Shown: piece after piece, positions 6,756-15,986 of the stretch
Numbering within the stretch: position 1 is the stretch's first letter
Layout: every line of letters starts with the position of its first letter
DNA from: Aequorivita sublithincola DSM 14238
GTDB taxonomy: Bacteria; Bacteroidota; Bacteroidia; Flavobacteriales; Flavobacteriaceae
Assembly: GCF_000265385.1 (NCBI RefSeq)
Contig: NC_018013.1
Coordinates: 771,001 to 835,000 of the forward strand
DNA: 64,000 nt
Direction: 5' to 3'
The notes under the pieces: generated by a model
Seen by the model: only the letters and a program-made list of their open reading frames with translations
The model's database searches: none
Told to the model about the DNA's origin: nothing
Made by a program: the position numbers and the translations under genes

Positions 6756-7973
6756 TTAGAGATTTTGCGAAACGATAAATCCGCCAGTCCAAGCATTCTG
6801 AAAGTTGAATCCACCTGTAATAGCATCTATATTAAGCACTTCACCAGCAAAATATAGATTTTTACAGATGCGACTTTCGAAGGATTTGAAGTTTATTTCC
6901 TTTAAATCTACACCGCCAGCGGTTACAAATTCTTCCTTAAAAGTGCTTTTACCATTGACTTCAAAAATGCTTGCGGTAAGTTGATTTGCTATATTTTGAA
7001 GATTTTCGCGTGTGGCTTCTGCCCAAGTGAGTCGTTCATCAATTCCCGAAGCTTTAATGATGCTTTGCCAAAGGCGTTTAGGTAAATCAAACTGCGCATA
7101 TTTAAAAATGGTCTGCTTTCCTTGTAATACTTTCAAATCCTTTAAAGCATCGATGGTTTCTTCTTCGGAAAGCGTATTCAGCCAATTTACTTCAATATTG
7201 AAATGATATTTTAATGGTTCTAAAACTCGTGCTCCCCAAGCGGAAAGTTTCAGAATTGCAGGGCCACTCATTCCCCAATGGGTAATAAGTAATGGACCGT
7301 TACTTTCCAGCATTATTTTCCCTTTTGCATCTAATACTTTCACGGAAGCATCGGTGCTTAATCCAGGCAAATCTACAATCCTTCCATCCTTAATATTAAA
7401 AGTGAAAAGTGACGGTACGGCTGGAACAACAGTATGCCCCAAACCTTCCAGCAATTGCCAAATCTTTGGATTACTTCCCGTGGCAACCACAATTTTTTTT
7501 GCTGAAAAAGTATCTGAAGTAGTATTTATTGTGAAATGATCCGCCTCTTTTTGAATTGTTTTTACAGATTGATTAAGAAGAACCTCAACCCCAAATTTTT
7601 TCGCTTCGGAAAGAAAACAATTTATAATAGTTTGCGAAGAATCCGTTACTGGAAACATCCTTCCGTCTTCTTCAATTTTTAATTCCACTCCCCTTTTTTC
7701 AAACCATTCAATAGTATCGCCCGTCATAAAAGTGTGGAAAGGTCCTAAAAGTTCTTTTTCACCTCTTGGATAGTTTTGTGATAATTCCTTCGGAAGAAAC
7801 TCGGCGTGGGTTACATTGCATCTTCCGCCACCACTTACTTTTACTTTAGTGAGTACCTCTTTTCCGCGTTCTAGAATTATTATTTTATGTTCGGGATTCT
7901 TTTCCGCAGCATTTATTGCCGTGAAAAAACCCGCAGCACCACCGCCTATTATTATAACATCTGCTTGTTTCAA
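6756..7973 (-). CDS. BaiN/HI0933-like FAD-dependent oxidoreductase
   Basis: This 405-residue flavoprotein has the Rossmann FAD motif GGGAAG at residues 10-15, the family motif SGGGRCNVTH at about 47-56, and the C-terminal FAD-contact segment AGEVLNIDAITGGFNFQNAWTGGF. It is a full-length member of the HI0933/YhiN family, whose physiological substrate is mostly unknown. Its ATG overlaps the stop of the upstream PLP-decarboxylase gene by four bases, so the two are co-transcribed and perhaps coupled. Confidence 0.88.
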   Translation of the reverse strand: MKQADVIIIGGGAAGFFTAINAAEKNPEHKIIILERGKEVLTKVKVSGGGRCNVTHAEFLPKELSQNYPRGEKELLGPFHTFMTGDTIEWFEKRGVELKIEEDGRMFPVTDSSQTIINCFLSEAKKFGVEVLLNQSVKTIQKEADHFTINTTSDTFSAKKIVVATGSNPKIWQLLEGLGHTVVPAVPSLFTFNIKDGRIVDLPGLSTDASVKVLDAKGKIMLESNGPLLITHWGMSGPAILKLSAWGARVLEPLKYHFNIEVNWLNTLSEEETIDALKDLKVLQGKQTIFKYAQFDLPKRLWQSIIKASGIDERLTWAEATRENLQNIANQLTASIFEVNGKSTFKEEFVTAGGVDLKEINFKSFESRICKNLYFAGEVLNIDAITGGFNFQNAWTGGFIVSQNL

Positions 7974-9409
7974 GCCAGGACTTTTTCATTTGCAAAAGAT
8001 TCGCAAAGAGCGATGGTTTCTTTTACGTCATCTAGTGTAGTTCGTGGATTTATCAAACACATTCGCAATACAATTTGTCTGTTAAGCACTGTGGTTACTA
8101 ATAAAGCCTTTTTTGAATCAACTACATTTTGTGAAATTCGTTGGTTTAAAGCATCTAATTGTTTCTCTGAAAGTTTGTTGCCAATTGGATTATATCGAAA
8201 GTTAATTACCGCTAAAGTTGCTGGCGAAATAACTTCCCAATTAGAACTTTTTCGAAGAAAGCTTTCCGTTGCTTCAGCTAATTTCACATTGTAGGTAATT
8301 GCTTTTCTGAATTCGCCCAATCCGAACGTCTTTACAGACATATAAAACTTTAGGGCTCTAAAACGACGCGTTAATTCAATACCGTGATCGTAGAAATTTA
8401 TTTCAGATTCATTGCCTTCAATGTCGCGTAAATATTCAGGTTTTTCGGTGAAAGTTCCTTTTAGCCATTTGTGCTTTTTCACCAAAAGACAACCAATTTC
8501 ATAAGGTTGAAAAAACCATTTATGTGGATCGATGGTTAACGAATCTGCCTTTTCAATTCCTTTCATAAGTTGTTTTCCATCTTCAGAAAGGATTGCAAAT
8601 CCCCCATAAGCGCCATCAATATGAAACCAAATGTCTTCTTTTTTACAGATTTTTGCAATGTCTGAAAGTGGATCGACGGTTCCAGTATTAGTAGTTCCGG
8701 CAGTTGCGATTAAGCAAAATGGCTGTAAACCTTCCAATCTATCTTTTGCAATTGCGTTCTTTAATTTATTTAGTGAAAATTTGAATTCGCCGTCTGTAGG
8801 GATAATTCGGATTTGTTCTTTACTAAAACCAAGTACCCGAATTGCCTTAATATTTGAAGAATGCGCCTGATCTGAAAGATAGATTATGGCTTTGCTAAAA
8901 TCGTCACCACATTTTACGGTACGTGCGGTAACCAAAGCAGTTAAATTTGCCATAGAACCGCCACTCGTAAATATTCCACCACCTTTTTTCTGTGGAAAAC
9001 CGAACATTTTTAAAAGCCAGTTCATCGTCACGATTTCCATTTCTGCAGCAGCTGGCGAAGCTTGCCATCCGCCAGAGAATATATTGAAGCCAGCCGTTAG
9101 GCTATCTGCCATTGCACTAATATAATTACTAGGTCCAGGAACGAAGGAATATGACTTTGGGTGCGAAACGATGTTGCTTTTAGTCATCACTTCATCCAAA
9201 ACGAAGTTTAAAACCTTTTTAGGATCGCTTGCATTTTCGGGAGCTTCTTCTAGAAAAAGTTTCTCCATTTCTCCGCGCGTACCCGAAACTACTGGCAATT
9301 TTTGATTTTGGGTTGAAAAGTGATCTACAATAGCGTCAACTACTTCATAACCATAGGATTTCATTTCGTCATGGCTCAATTCCAAGGTTGCTTTATTCTG
9401 AATTTTCAC
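7970..9409 (-). CDS. PLP-dependent group II decarboxylase (aromatic amino-acid type)
   Basis: This 479-residue enzyme carries the group II decarboxylase landmarks: HPKSYSFVPGP near the substrate pocket, FTSGGSMANLTAL for phosphate binding, HIDGAYGGF, and the PLP-lysine in DPHKW at Lys297. Overall organisation is closest to the aromatic-L-amino-acid decarboxylase and glutamate-decarboxylase-like branch; the substrate cannot be read from the sequence. It begins its own transcription unit and is coupled to the BaiN-like flavoprotein. Confidence 0.85.
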   Translation of the reverse strand: MKIQNKATLELSHDEMKSYGYEVVDAIVDHFSTQNQKLPVVSGTRGEMEKLFLEEAPENASDPKKVLNFVLDEVMTKSNIVSHPKSYSFVPGPSNYISAMADSLTAGFNIFSGGWQASPAAAEMEIVTMNWLLKMFGFPQKKGGGIFTSGGSMANLTALVTARTVKCGDDFSKAIIYLSDQAHSSNIKAIRVLGFSKEQIRIIPTDGEFKFSLNKLKNAIAKDRLEGLQPFCLIATAGTTNTGTVDPLSDIAKICKKEDIWFHIDGAYGGFAILSEDGKQLMKGIEKADSLTIDPHKWFFQPYEIGCLLVKKHKWLKGTFTEKPEYLRDIEGNESEINFYDHGIELTRRFRALKFYMSVKTFGLGEFRKAITYNVKLAEATESFLRKSSNWEVISPATLAVINFRYNPIGNKLSEKQLDALNQRISQNVVDSKKALLVTTVLNRQIVLRMCLINPRTTLDDVKETIALCESFANEKVLA

Positions 9410-9483
9410 GGGGCTGTTTTTATTTTTTTGGGAAGTGCAAAAGTACTGTTTTAGGGAAGGAAATTCAGACTTTATACCAATAA

Positions 9484-9513
9484 AAAATGCCTTAGCAAAA
9501 GCTAAGGCATTTT
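9484..9513 (-). terminator. Rho-independent terminator, 13-bp perfect stem
   Basis: AAAATGCCTTAGC and its exact complement flank an AAAA loop; on the reverse strand the stem is followed by T residues. It lies downstream of the T9SS protein gene at 9589. Confidence 0.85.
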
Positions 9514-9556
9514 GAAGTTAAAGTTATTATTGACTAATTTCTTTTATACGCAAAAA

Positions 9557-9578
9557 AGTCTTCGACTGCGCTCAGACT
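9557..9578. repeat. Dispersed intergenic word TTCGACTGCGCTCAG
   Basis: The string AGTCTTCGACTGCGCTCAGA, with AGTCT/AGACT ends, lies between the terminator and the stop of the T9SS gene. I recall closely similar words from intergenic regions of many Bacteroidota genomes; a genome search is needed to confirm that here. Confidence 0.5.
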
Positions 9579-9588
9579 GAAATCGTAA

Positions 9589-11058
9589 TTATTCCACAAT
9601 TATTTTCTTCGTAACAGCTATCGCGTCATTGCTAAAATTCACAAAATATAAACCTGACGGAAGATTGATTGATAGCGTTTGTTGTCCTTCAGAAATTACT
9701 TTGGTAGCAATCAAATTACCCTGAATTCCGTAAATTTCAACTTTTTCAAAAGAAAAGATATTATTGAAATTGATTTCGTTTTTTACGGGGTTTGGATAGA
9801 AACTGAAGTTTTCAACTACATTTTCATCAATACCAATAATTCCACATTCAAAAGGATCAAAAGTTACTTCGCCTAAAGTTGGATCATCTACGCTGTGAAA
9901 AATAACATCTTCCACTTGTTGCTCGGTGCTTTGTTGACCTTCAATCCAGCAGTTATGTTTTGCGGAAACTGGGTTTTGCGTGTTGTTGTAAAGTGCATAA
10001 GTTATGCCTCCGTTTTCATTTTCAGAAAATATGTTTTCGCCTGTATTGTTAACGTCATCTCCAAGATTTATGGTGGCCGAATCTTGCAAGGTTATTCCCC
10101 ACAGGTTTCGGCGAATTTGATTTGCAGTAACAATAACATCCTCGCTAACAGAGGCACTGTTTAGGTTAATACCGCTTCCACCAAGGTTCGGATCGCCTTG
10201 GATGTTGTTGTCTTCGATTATATTATTTGTGATTTCAGCTGAATTATTTATCCCAAGAAGCGTGATTCCATAGCGATTGCCACGAATAATATTGTTGTCT
10301 ATAACCACATTAACATCACCACCCACAAAATTGGCAATGGCAATCCCTCCTGCTTGATCCAAAGCAGGGTCGCCGATAATTGAATTTTGAATTATTTGCA
10401 ACGGCTCATTTGCCAAAGTTGTACCCATATTTATCTGCGGACGGTTTTTGTTCGCTTTGTTATTCCCTTCAATCATATTGTTGAAAATATAAGCAGACAC
10501 AGCAGCATTTGCAGCAGAACCGATTGCAGGATTTTCGTTGAAAGAAATTGTGTTGTTTGTAATCTGTGGCATTCCGCGCGAAAGTTGAATAACCGCACTT
10601 GTTGTTGTGCCAGAAACATTATTAGTAAGGGTACAGTTGTCTATTGAAAAGGTTTCTGTCAAAACTCTCAATCCACCGCCATATTGAATAGTCGCGTTTT
10701 GAATATTTATAGTTGAAAATTCTTCAAAACGAAACCCATCGTAAGGCGCGTTTATGTTTAAAGCAGTAATAGTAACCGCATTGGAATTTACCGTAAATGT
10801 TCCGGAAACAGTTATTCTTTTATCTGCGTCAATGGATAGCGTAAGATCTGAATTAATAATAACTGTATCGTTTTCTGCAACAGTCAAATTTCCCAAAAGG
10901 GTATAATCATTTCCCGAAATTGTAATGGTTGCTGGGCTTGCTGCTGCAATGTCATCCAATGTCCAGGTTACTCCTGTATTTGGGGTTGTGTAATCCTGCG
11001 CAATTGCAAAAGCGCAAGTTAATAGAGTTAAAAAAGCACTAAGAATAATTTTTTTCAT
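9589..11058 (-). CDS. T9SS-sorted right-handed beta-helix protein
   Basis: This 489-residue protein has a cleavable signal peptide (residues 1-20, ending AFAIAQ). From about residue 55 to 390 it shows repeating short strands with Asn ladders (IINSDLTL, ITNNIIEDNNI, VIDNNIIRGNRYGI), typical of a parallel beta-helix. The last 80 residues form a type A T9SS sorting domain: FYPNPVKNEINF, then VEIYGIQGNLI, SINLPSGLYFV and a final KKIIVE strand. It should be exported by the Gld/Por apparatus whose core genes lie at 40.7-45.4 kb. It could be a polysaccharide-binding or lyase-like fold, but no catalytic motif is evident. Confidence 0.85.
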   Translation of the reverse strand: MKKIILSAFLTLLTCAFAIAQDYTTPNTGVTWTLDDIAAASPATITISGNDYTLLGNLTVAENDTVIINSDLTLSIDADKRITVSGTFTVNSNAVTITALNINAPYDGFRFEEFSTINIQNATIQYGGGLRVLTETFSIDNCTLTNNVSGTTTSAVIQLSRGMPQITNNTISFNENPAIGSAANAAVSAYIFNNMIEGNNKANKNRPQINMGTTLANEPLQIIQNSIIGDPALDQAGGIAIANFVGGDVNVVIDNNIIRGNRYGITLLGINNSAEITNNIIEDNNIQGDPNLGGSGINLNSASVSEDVIVTANQIRRNLWGITLQDSATINLGDDVNNTGENIFSENENGGITYALYNNTQNPVSAKHNCWIEGQQSTEQQVEDVIFHSVDDPTLGEVTFDPFECGIIGIDENVVENFSFYPNPVKNEINFNNIFSFEKVEIYGIQGNLIATKVISEGQQTLSINLPSGLYFVNFSNDAIAVTKKIIVE

Positions 11059-11146
11059 GGTTTGTTTTTTTTTGAAGTGGTAAAAGTAGGAATATGTAGT
11101 TTGGCAAAAAAGCTATTTAAGTGGTTTTACATCTTTCCAAAAGAAC

Positions 11147-11154
11147 TAACTTTG
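11147..11154 (+). promoter_or_regulatory. -7 box TAACTTTG immediately before a start codon
   Basis: A perfect TANNTTTG box ends five bases before the ATG at 11159, so the transcript would start at or very near the initiation codon and be leaderless. Confidence 0.45.
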
Positions 11155-11158
11155 AAAA

Positions 11159-12193
11159 ATGATTTTATACATTCTGATAATTTTTTTTATCTTCAGTTCC
11201 TTTTTCCCAGCTACTGGCAATCCACATTGGTTTTTTAGAACTGCGGATTTTGTTCGGCTTCAAACGTTGTTTATTCAACTTATTTTACTTGGATTGTTTC
11301 TGTATTTCGAAATAACTTTCACAGCTTTCAGCTGGATTTTACTTTTCGCATTGATTGCAACTATGCTTTATCAACTATACAAAGTATTTCCTTATAGTTC
11401 GCTGTTCCCAAGAAGGAGGTCGCACGATGCGAGTGATGGCCACGTATCCATTTTGGCGGGAAATGTGCTGCAGACCAATTCGTGCTATCCAGATTTTCTA
11501 GATGAAGTAAAACGTTTTGATCCAGATTTAGTGCTTACAATGGAATCTAACCAGGATTGGGAAAACTGTCTTTCGGCCATTGAAAGCGATTATCCTTTCA
11601 GCGTAAAAGCACCTTTGGAAAACTTTTATGGCATGCATCTTTATTCGAAAAAAGAATTGATAAATGTTGAAGTGAAGTATCAAATTGAAGACGACAAACC
11701 TTCTATTTTTTTTGAATATGCAACGGAGGGCAATCCTTCAATTTTCTTTTGTTGCCTTCATCCTGCGCCACCAAGCCCAACGGAAAATGAAACTTCAAAA
11801 GAGCGTGATGCTGAGCTAATGCTTACTGGAAAAAGAATTCGCGATCTGGATAAACCCACTGTGGTGTGTGGCGATATGAATGATGTGGTTTGGAGCCGAA
11901 CCACACGACTTTTCAAAAAAATGACGGGAATGATTGATCCACGTGTTGGCAGAGGCTTCTTTTCAACCTTTCACGCCGAATATTTCTTTTTACGTTTTCC
12001 TTTAGATCATCTTTTTCATACGCGCGATTTGTATGTTGAAAAAATGGTTCGTTCCAAAAACTTCGGAAGCGACCATTTTGCGATGTATTATGAAATTCAT
12101 CATAAAAAAAAAGTCTCAACCCCAAAGAACCCGAAACTCAATGGTGAGGACAGAGAAGAAATCGAAGAATTGATTATAGAAGGTAAGGGATAG
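11159..12193 (+). CDS. Membrane-anchored endonuclease/exonuclease/phosphatase-family protein
   Basis: This 344-residue protein has three hydrophobic segments in residues 1-75 and then an EEP-fold catalytic domain. The expected active-site motifs are present: the Asn in LAGNVLQTN, the Glu in TMESNQDW, the Asp/Asn of CGDMNDVVWS and the terminal GSDHF. The domain therefore probably faces the periplasm or medium, as in other membrane-tethered members. Substrate (nucleic acid, lipid phosphate or sugar phosphate) is open. The C-terminal 30 residues are acidic and charged. Confidence 0.82.
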   Translation: MILYILIIFFIFSSFFPATGNPHWFFRTADFVRLQTLFIQLILLGLFLYFEITFTAFSWILLFALIATMLYQLYKVFPYSSLFPRRRSHDASDGHVSILAGNVLQTNSCYPDFLDEVKRFDPDLVLTMESNQDWENCLSAIESDYPFSVKAPLENFYGMHLYSKKELINVEVKYQIEDDKPSIFFEYATEGNPSIFFCCLHPAPPSPTENETSKERDAELMLTGKRIRDLDKPTVVCGDMNDVVWSRTTRLFKKMTGMIDPRVGRGFFSTFHAEYFFLRFPLDHLFHTRDLYVEKMVRSKNFGSDHFAMYYEIHHKKKVSTPKNPKLNGEDREEIEELIIEGKG

Positions 12194-12258
12194 AATTTAT
12201 TTAGGATCAGAAATTCAAAAAGTTAATATATTTCTAATATTAACATAGATTTATTCAC

Positions 12259-12286
12259 TTTTGGTTCGTTAACATGCGAACTAAAT
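12259..12286 (+). promoter_or_regulatory. GbsR-type operator 1 (upstream of first regulator)
   Basis: Imperfect copy of the 28-bp palindrome found at 12864 and 18395: left arm TTTTGGTTCGT, six-base spacer, right arm GCGAACTAAAT. It differs from the perfect arms at three positions. A -7-like TAATTTAG begins two bases after it (12288), the same spacing as at the other two sites, suggesting weaker autoregulation. Confidence 0.7.
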
Positions 12287-12320
12287 GTAATTTAGCGTTT
12301 CCGAAAAAAATAAATTATTT

Positions 12321-12806
12321 ATGTCTCAACAAAATGAACAAATTCAGCTTATAGAGCGAATAGGTATGGGTATTGAAGAACGGCTTAGGCTTTCGCCATT
12401 GGCCTCAAGAATCTATACACTTTTAATTCTGTCATCTTACGAAGGTCTCACTTTTGACGAAATAAGAGAAAAGGTAAAGGCCAGTAAGAGTGCAACTTCT
12501 GTAAATATTAATTTACTTTTACAATTAGACTATGTTGCTTCTTATACAAAACCAGGCGATCGTAAGCGTTATTTCAAGCTTGCCAAAGATTCTCAAGTAA
12601 TTTCATTAGAAGCAGAACTTCAAAGAATAGATATAGAAATGGGAATGGTAGCCGAAATAAATACTTACAATAAGAAATACCATCCTGAAAAGTTTGTTGA
12701 TGAAAAAACATTAGGAAATATCGTTCAAGAATATCTAGTTGAAAAACAAAAGCTTCTAGAAGCCATCATTATAAGAATGAAACATTTTCGCGAGAGCGAG
12801 AAATAA
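12321..12806 (+). CDS. GbsR/MarR-family transcriptional regulator 1
   Basis: This 161-residue protein has a winged-helix domain at about residues 20-95. The segment SPLASRIYTLLILSSYEGLT, then KASKSATSVNINLLLQLDYV as helix-turn-helix and TKPGDRKRYFKL as wing, is typical of the GbsR branch of MarR regulators. The remainder is helical and should dimerise. It is strongly similar over the DNA-binding core to the second regulator at 22626. Palindromes with matching half-sites occur before this gene, before the META operon and before the efflux operon, so it is the likely local repressor. The ligand is unknown. Confidence 0.85.
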   Translation: MSQQNEQIQLIERIGMGIEERLRLSPLASRIYTLLILSSYEGLTFDEIREKVKASKSATSVNINLLLQLDYVASYTKPGDRKRYFKLAKDSQVISLEAELQRIDIEMGMVAEINTYNKKYHPEKFVDEKTLGNIVQEYLVEKQKLLEAIIIRMKHFRESEK

Positions 12807-12863
12807 TAAGCTCCGCAACTTCCTTAAATACTGAATATTAAAGATTAACAATACTTTAATATA

Positions 12864-12900
12864 ATTTAGTTCGTTTAGTTACGAACTAAATATACTTTTG
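12864..12900 (+). promoter_or_regulatory. GbsR-type operator 2 with -7 box
   Basis: Perfect inverted repeat ATTTAGTTCGT-N6-ACGAACTAAAT at 12864-12891. The -7 box TACTTTTG at 12893-12900 starts two bases after the right arm, so a bound dimer would cover the promoter of the META lipoprotein operon. Confidence 0.85.
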
Positions 12901-12931
12901 TGATCTAATTTAGAATATACTAATATTTAAG

Positions 12932-13753
12932 ATGGATAAAATGAGAAAACAAATAATGACATTGACGATAATTGCACTAGCAATGGTAGGCTGTAATAGC
13001 GCTAAGAATACAACAAGCCCAACAAATGAAAATAATTTGGAAGGTACAAGTGAGATTACACAGTCCACTTGGGAACTAATTACGTTACAAGGACAACCAA
13101 TTGACCAAAATAGTACAGACAAGAAAATTAATTTTCAACTTAATGAAATTGATAAGGCAATTACTGGATTTTCAGGATGTAATACCTTCCGTGGAAATTA
13201 TTCTCTTGAAAGTGGAAATAGAATCTCTTTTACACAACTAGCAAGTACCAGAATGGCTTGTCCAGATGCATTAATTAATGAAAGTGAATTTATGAATGCA
13301 CTTGGAAAAGCAGATAATTATTCAATTGAAGACGGATTCTTATCACTAAACAAAACTGGAGAAGCACCACTAACAGTTTTCAAAAAAGTTACTTCTGAAA
13401 ACCTGATAAAAGAAAAATACTGGAAACTCAAAACTTTAGAAGGTAAAAGCGTAGCAATGGCAGACAATCAAGAACGGGAAATTTTCTTCACATTAAAAAA
13501 TGATAATAGAGTGAATGGCTTTGCAGGATGTAATAACATAAGTGGAGAATACACTATTGAAAAAGGAAATAGAATTCGTTTTAAAAATATGGCTACAACT
13601 TTAAGAGCTTGTCCAGATGTTGATGTTAACGAGTCAGAATTACTCAACGTTTTTAATACAGCGGATAACTATACAATAAATGGCGACGTACTCAACCTAA
13701 ATGTAGGTAGAAGAGCACCATTGGCAGTTTTTGAGGCTGTGTATATGCAGTAA
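12932..13753 (+). CDS. Lipoprotein with two META domains
   Basis: This 273-residue protein has a lipoprotein signal (LAMVGC) followed by two HslJ-like META domains, about residues 45-150 and 155-270. Both have the same landmarks: an initial W(E/K)L segment, GF(S/A)GCN with a conserved cysteine, a GNRI(S/R)F strand, and ACPD. The two cysteines per domain may pair. In E. coli, HslJ is heat-inducible and linked to novobiocin resistance; the same envelope-stress theme fits a gene under an efflux-linked operator. It starts the four-gene run ending at 16766. Confidence 0.85.
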   Translation: MDKMRKQIMTLTIIALAMVGCNSAKNTTSPTNENNLEGTSEITQSTWELITLQGQPIDQNSTDKKINFQLNEIDKAITGFSGCNTFRGNYSLESGNRISFTQLASTRMACPDALINESEFMNALGKADNYSIEDGFLSLNKTGEAPLTVFKKVTSENLIKEKYWKLKTLEGKSVAMADNQEREIFFTLKNDNRVNGFAGCNNISGEYTIEKGNRIRFKNMATTLRACPDVDVNESELLNVFNTADNYTINGDVLNLNVGRRAPLAVFEAVYMQ

Positions 13754-13780
13754 AAATTTCTAACTAATCCAATAATTAAG

Positions 13781-14230
13781 ATGAAAGATGCAATTTTAAA
13801 AGGCGCAATGATAACAGGTATTATTAATGGTATCATAAACGGTGGAATTCAGTATTTTTTCTTGAAGGATATGGATTCAATTCCTATTTCGGTAGATTCA
13901 ATAAGCAATGGTGATGTAACTGTTTTAGGTACGGCAGTTATGCTAGCAATTACATTAGCAATGATTCTTACTTTGGTTGCATACTTCGGAATTAAGGAGA
14001 AAAAAGCACCTTTTTTTCCGACCACATTATGGTTAACTATTAAACACGGTTTTTTCACTTTTGGTGTCTTAACATCATTAGCAGTTTTATGGCAAAGATA
14101 TATGGGTACAGTTGAAGTATCGTTGACTGCTGCATTACTGATCATAGGAATTATTGCCGGAATTGTTTCTGGAATCGTGAATTATCTTACCTTAAAAGAA
14201 AGTATTCTAATAATAGAACTTGAAAACTAG
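13781..14230 (+). CDS. Small four-helix inner-membrane protein
   Basis: This 149-residue protein has four hydrophobic stretches (about residues 10-28, 48-70, 85-105 and 118-140) and few charged residues apart from the short GIKEKKAPF loop. I do not recognise the family. It lies between the META lipoprotein and the amidohydrolase with short gaps, so it is part of the operator-controlled operon and may be a membrane partner in stress response. Confidence 0.7.
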   Translation: MKDAILKGAMITGIINGIINGGIQYFFLKDMDSIPISVDSISNGDVTVLGTAVMLAITLAMILTLVAYFGIKEKKAPFFPTTLWLTIKHGFFTFGVLTSLAVLWQRYMGTVEVSLTAALLIIGIIAGIVSGIVNYLTLKESILIIELEN

Positions 14231-14234
14231 TCAT

Positions 14235-15962
14235 ATGAAATACACTTTATACATAGTAATAGCAGTAGCTTTTTTTTACAGTTGTAAAAACGAATCTACC
14301 TCAAAATCTGTCGATACAACGTCGGAAGCTTCTTCGCAGTTATATTTCAATGGAGACATCATTACAATGAATTCTGATACACCAGAATACGTTGAAGCTG
14401 TGGTTGAACAAAAAGGTAAGATTGTTTTCATCGGAAGTAAAAAAGATGCCGAAGCAAAATATCCCGAAGCTGAAAAAGTCGACTTAAAGGGTAAAACATT
14501 ATTGCCTGGTTTCATCGACCCTCACAGTCATTTTGGAATGGTGTCTAATTCTATGGGGCAAGTTGATTTGAACCCAGAACCAGTTGGAACTGTAACAAAT
14601 ATTCCAGATATCGCCAAAAGAATAAAAGCCTACAAAACGGACAATAACATACCCGATGGCGAATGGATTTTTGGTTGGGGCTATGACGATGGTCAATTAA
14701 AAGAACAGCGCCATCCTACTAAAAGTGAAATAGATGCGGTTTTACCTAACAATCCAGTCTATCTGCAACATACAAGTGGACATATGGGAGTAGCAAACTC
14801 AATGGCGCTTAAGAAAATGAATGTTACAGCAGAAACACCAAATCCTGATGGTGGTAATATTGAAAGAATGCCAAACTCTAAAGAACCAAACGGCTTAGTA
14901 CAAGAAACCGCAATGTATCCTTTTGTGGGGAATATGCTTCAAATTCTGGGGAAAGAACAATCTAAATATTTTGATGCCACACAAGAATACTATGCATCTA
15001 ACGGAATTACTACCGCTCAAGATGGAATGACCGATCGCAACACTATTAAATTTTTCCAATCCCAAGCAGATGCTGGAAAATTGAAGATAGATTTAATGGC
15101 ATTAGGTGGAAATAACGATTTAAAAGCAAATTTAAAGGACAGCACAATTCATTTTAAAACCTACAAAAACCATTTTAAAGTGCAAGGGACGAAAATAGTT
15201 GCAGATGGTTCGCCACAAGGTAAAACTGCATTTTTTACAGAACCATTTTTAACCGAAGTTCCAGGATGTACTCACGATTGTAGAGGTTTGCCAAGTCTAA
15301 CCAAAGAAACATTAAATGAGCTATTTGTTACGGCGTATGCTGACGATAATCAACTCTTTATTCACAGCAATGGCGATGCAACCATTGATATGGTCATAGC
15401 CGCACACGAAAATGCTTGTAAAAAATTAGGGCAATCGCTGGACAAAGATCGAAGAACAATTGTAATTCACTCGCAATTCGTCCGTCCTGACCAATTGGAA
15501 ATCTTCAAAAAATACAATATGGAACCTTCCTTTTTTACCAATCACGCCTTCTTTTGGGGCGATGAGCACGTTAAGAATTTAGGAAAAGAACGTGCTGATT
15601 TTTTAAGCCCAATGGCAAGTGCGATACGCATAGGTCTAAAACCAACAAACCACTCTGATGCCACAGTAACACCGGTGAATCCTTTATTTACAATATGGTC
15701 TGCTGTAAACCGCGTCTCTCGTTCTGGAGCTACTATTGGAGAAAGCGAAAAAATTACACCTTATCAAGCGTTGCAAGCCATTACCACTAATGCAGCCTAC
15801 GAGTTTTTTGAAGAAGATTCAAAAGGAAGTTTATTGGAAGGGAAGTTGGCGGATTTTGTGATTCTAGAAAAGAATCCATTGAAGGTTGATGCAATGACTA
15901 TTAAAGATATTCAAGTGCTGGAAACCATTAAAGAAGGTAAAACAGTATTTAAAAAACAATAA
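14235..15962 (+). CDS. YtcJ-like amidohydrolase lipoprotein
   Basis: This enzyme (575 residues from the ATG at 14235) opens with a lipoprotein signal (AFFYSC), so it is membrane-tethered in the periplasm or outer membrane. The ATG four bases after the preceding stop is preferred to a TTG at 14220. It shows the metallo-amidohydrolase hallmarks: LLPGFIDPHSHFG near residues 90-100, the LFIHSNGDATID histidine, NHSDATVTP with the late Asp, and GKLADFVIL at the end. YtcJ-type members hydrolyse amide or N-formyl bonds, but the substrate is unknown. Being in the efflux-linked regulon suggests breakdown of an exported or toxic compound. Confidence 0.83.
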   Translation: MKYTLYIVIAVAFFYSCKNESTSKSVDTTSEASSQLYFNGDIITMNSDTPEYVEAVVEQKGKIVFIGSKKDAEAKYPEAEKVDLKGKTLLPGFIDPHSHFGMVSNSMGQVDLNPEPVGTVTNIPDIAKRIKAYKTDNNIPDGEWIFGWGYDDGQLKEQRHPTKSEIDAVLPNNPVYLQHTSGHMGVANSMALKKMNVTAETPNPDGGNIERMPNSKEPNGLVQETAMYPFVGNMLQILGKEQSKYFDATQEYYASNGITTAQDGMTDRNTIKFFQSQADAGKLKIDLMALGGNNDLKANLKDSTIHFKTYKNHFKVQGTKIVADGSPQGKTAFFTEPFLTEVPGCTHDCRGLPSLTKETLNELFVTAYADDNQLFIHSNGDATIDMVIAAHENACKKLGQSLDKDRRTIVIHSQFVRPDQLEIFKKYNMEPSFFTNHAFFWGDEHVKNLGKERADFLSPMASAIRIGLKPTNHSDATVTPVNPLFTIWSAVNRVSRSGATIGESEKITPYQALQAITTNAAYEFFEEDSKGSLLEGKLADFVILEKNPLKVDAMTIKDIQVLETIKEGKTVFKKQ

Positions 15963-15986
15963 ATAATAATTTAAAAATAACATATT

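Noticed and set aside
7887..8294. 135-residue forward ORF at the flavoprotein/decarboxylase junction
   Set aside because: Antisense to two overlapping well-supported genes; no family resemblance.
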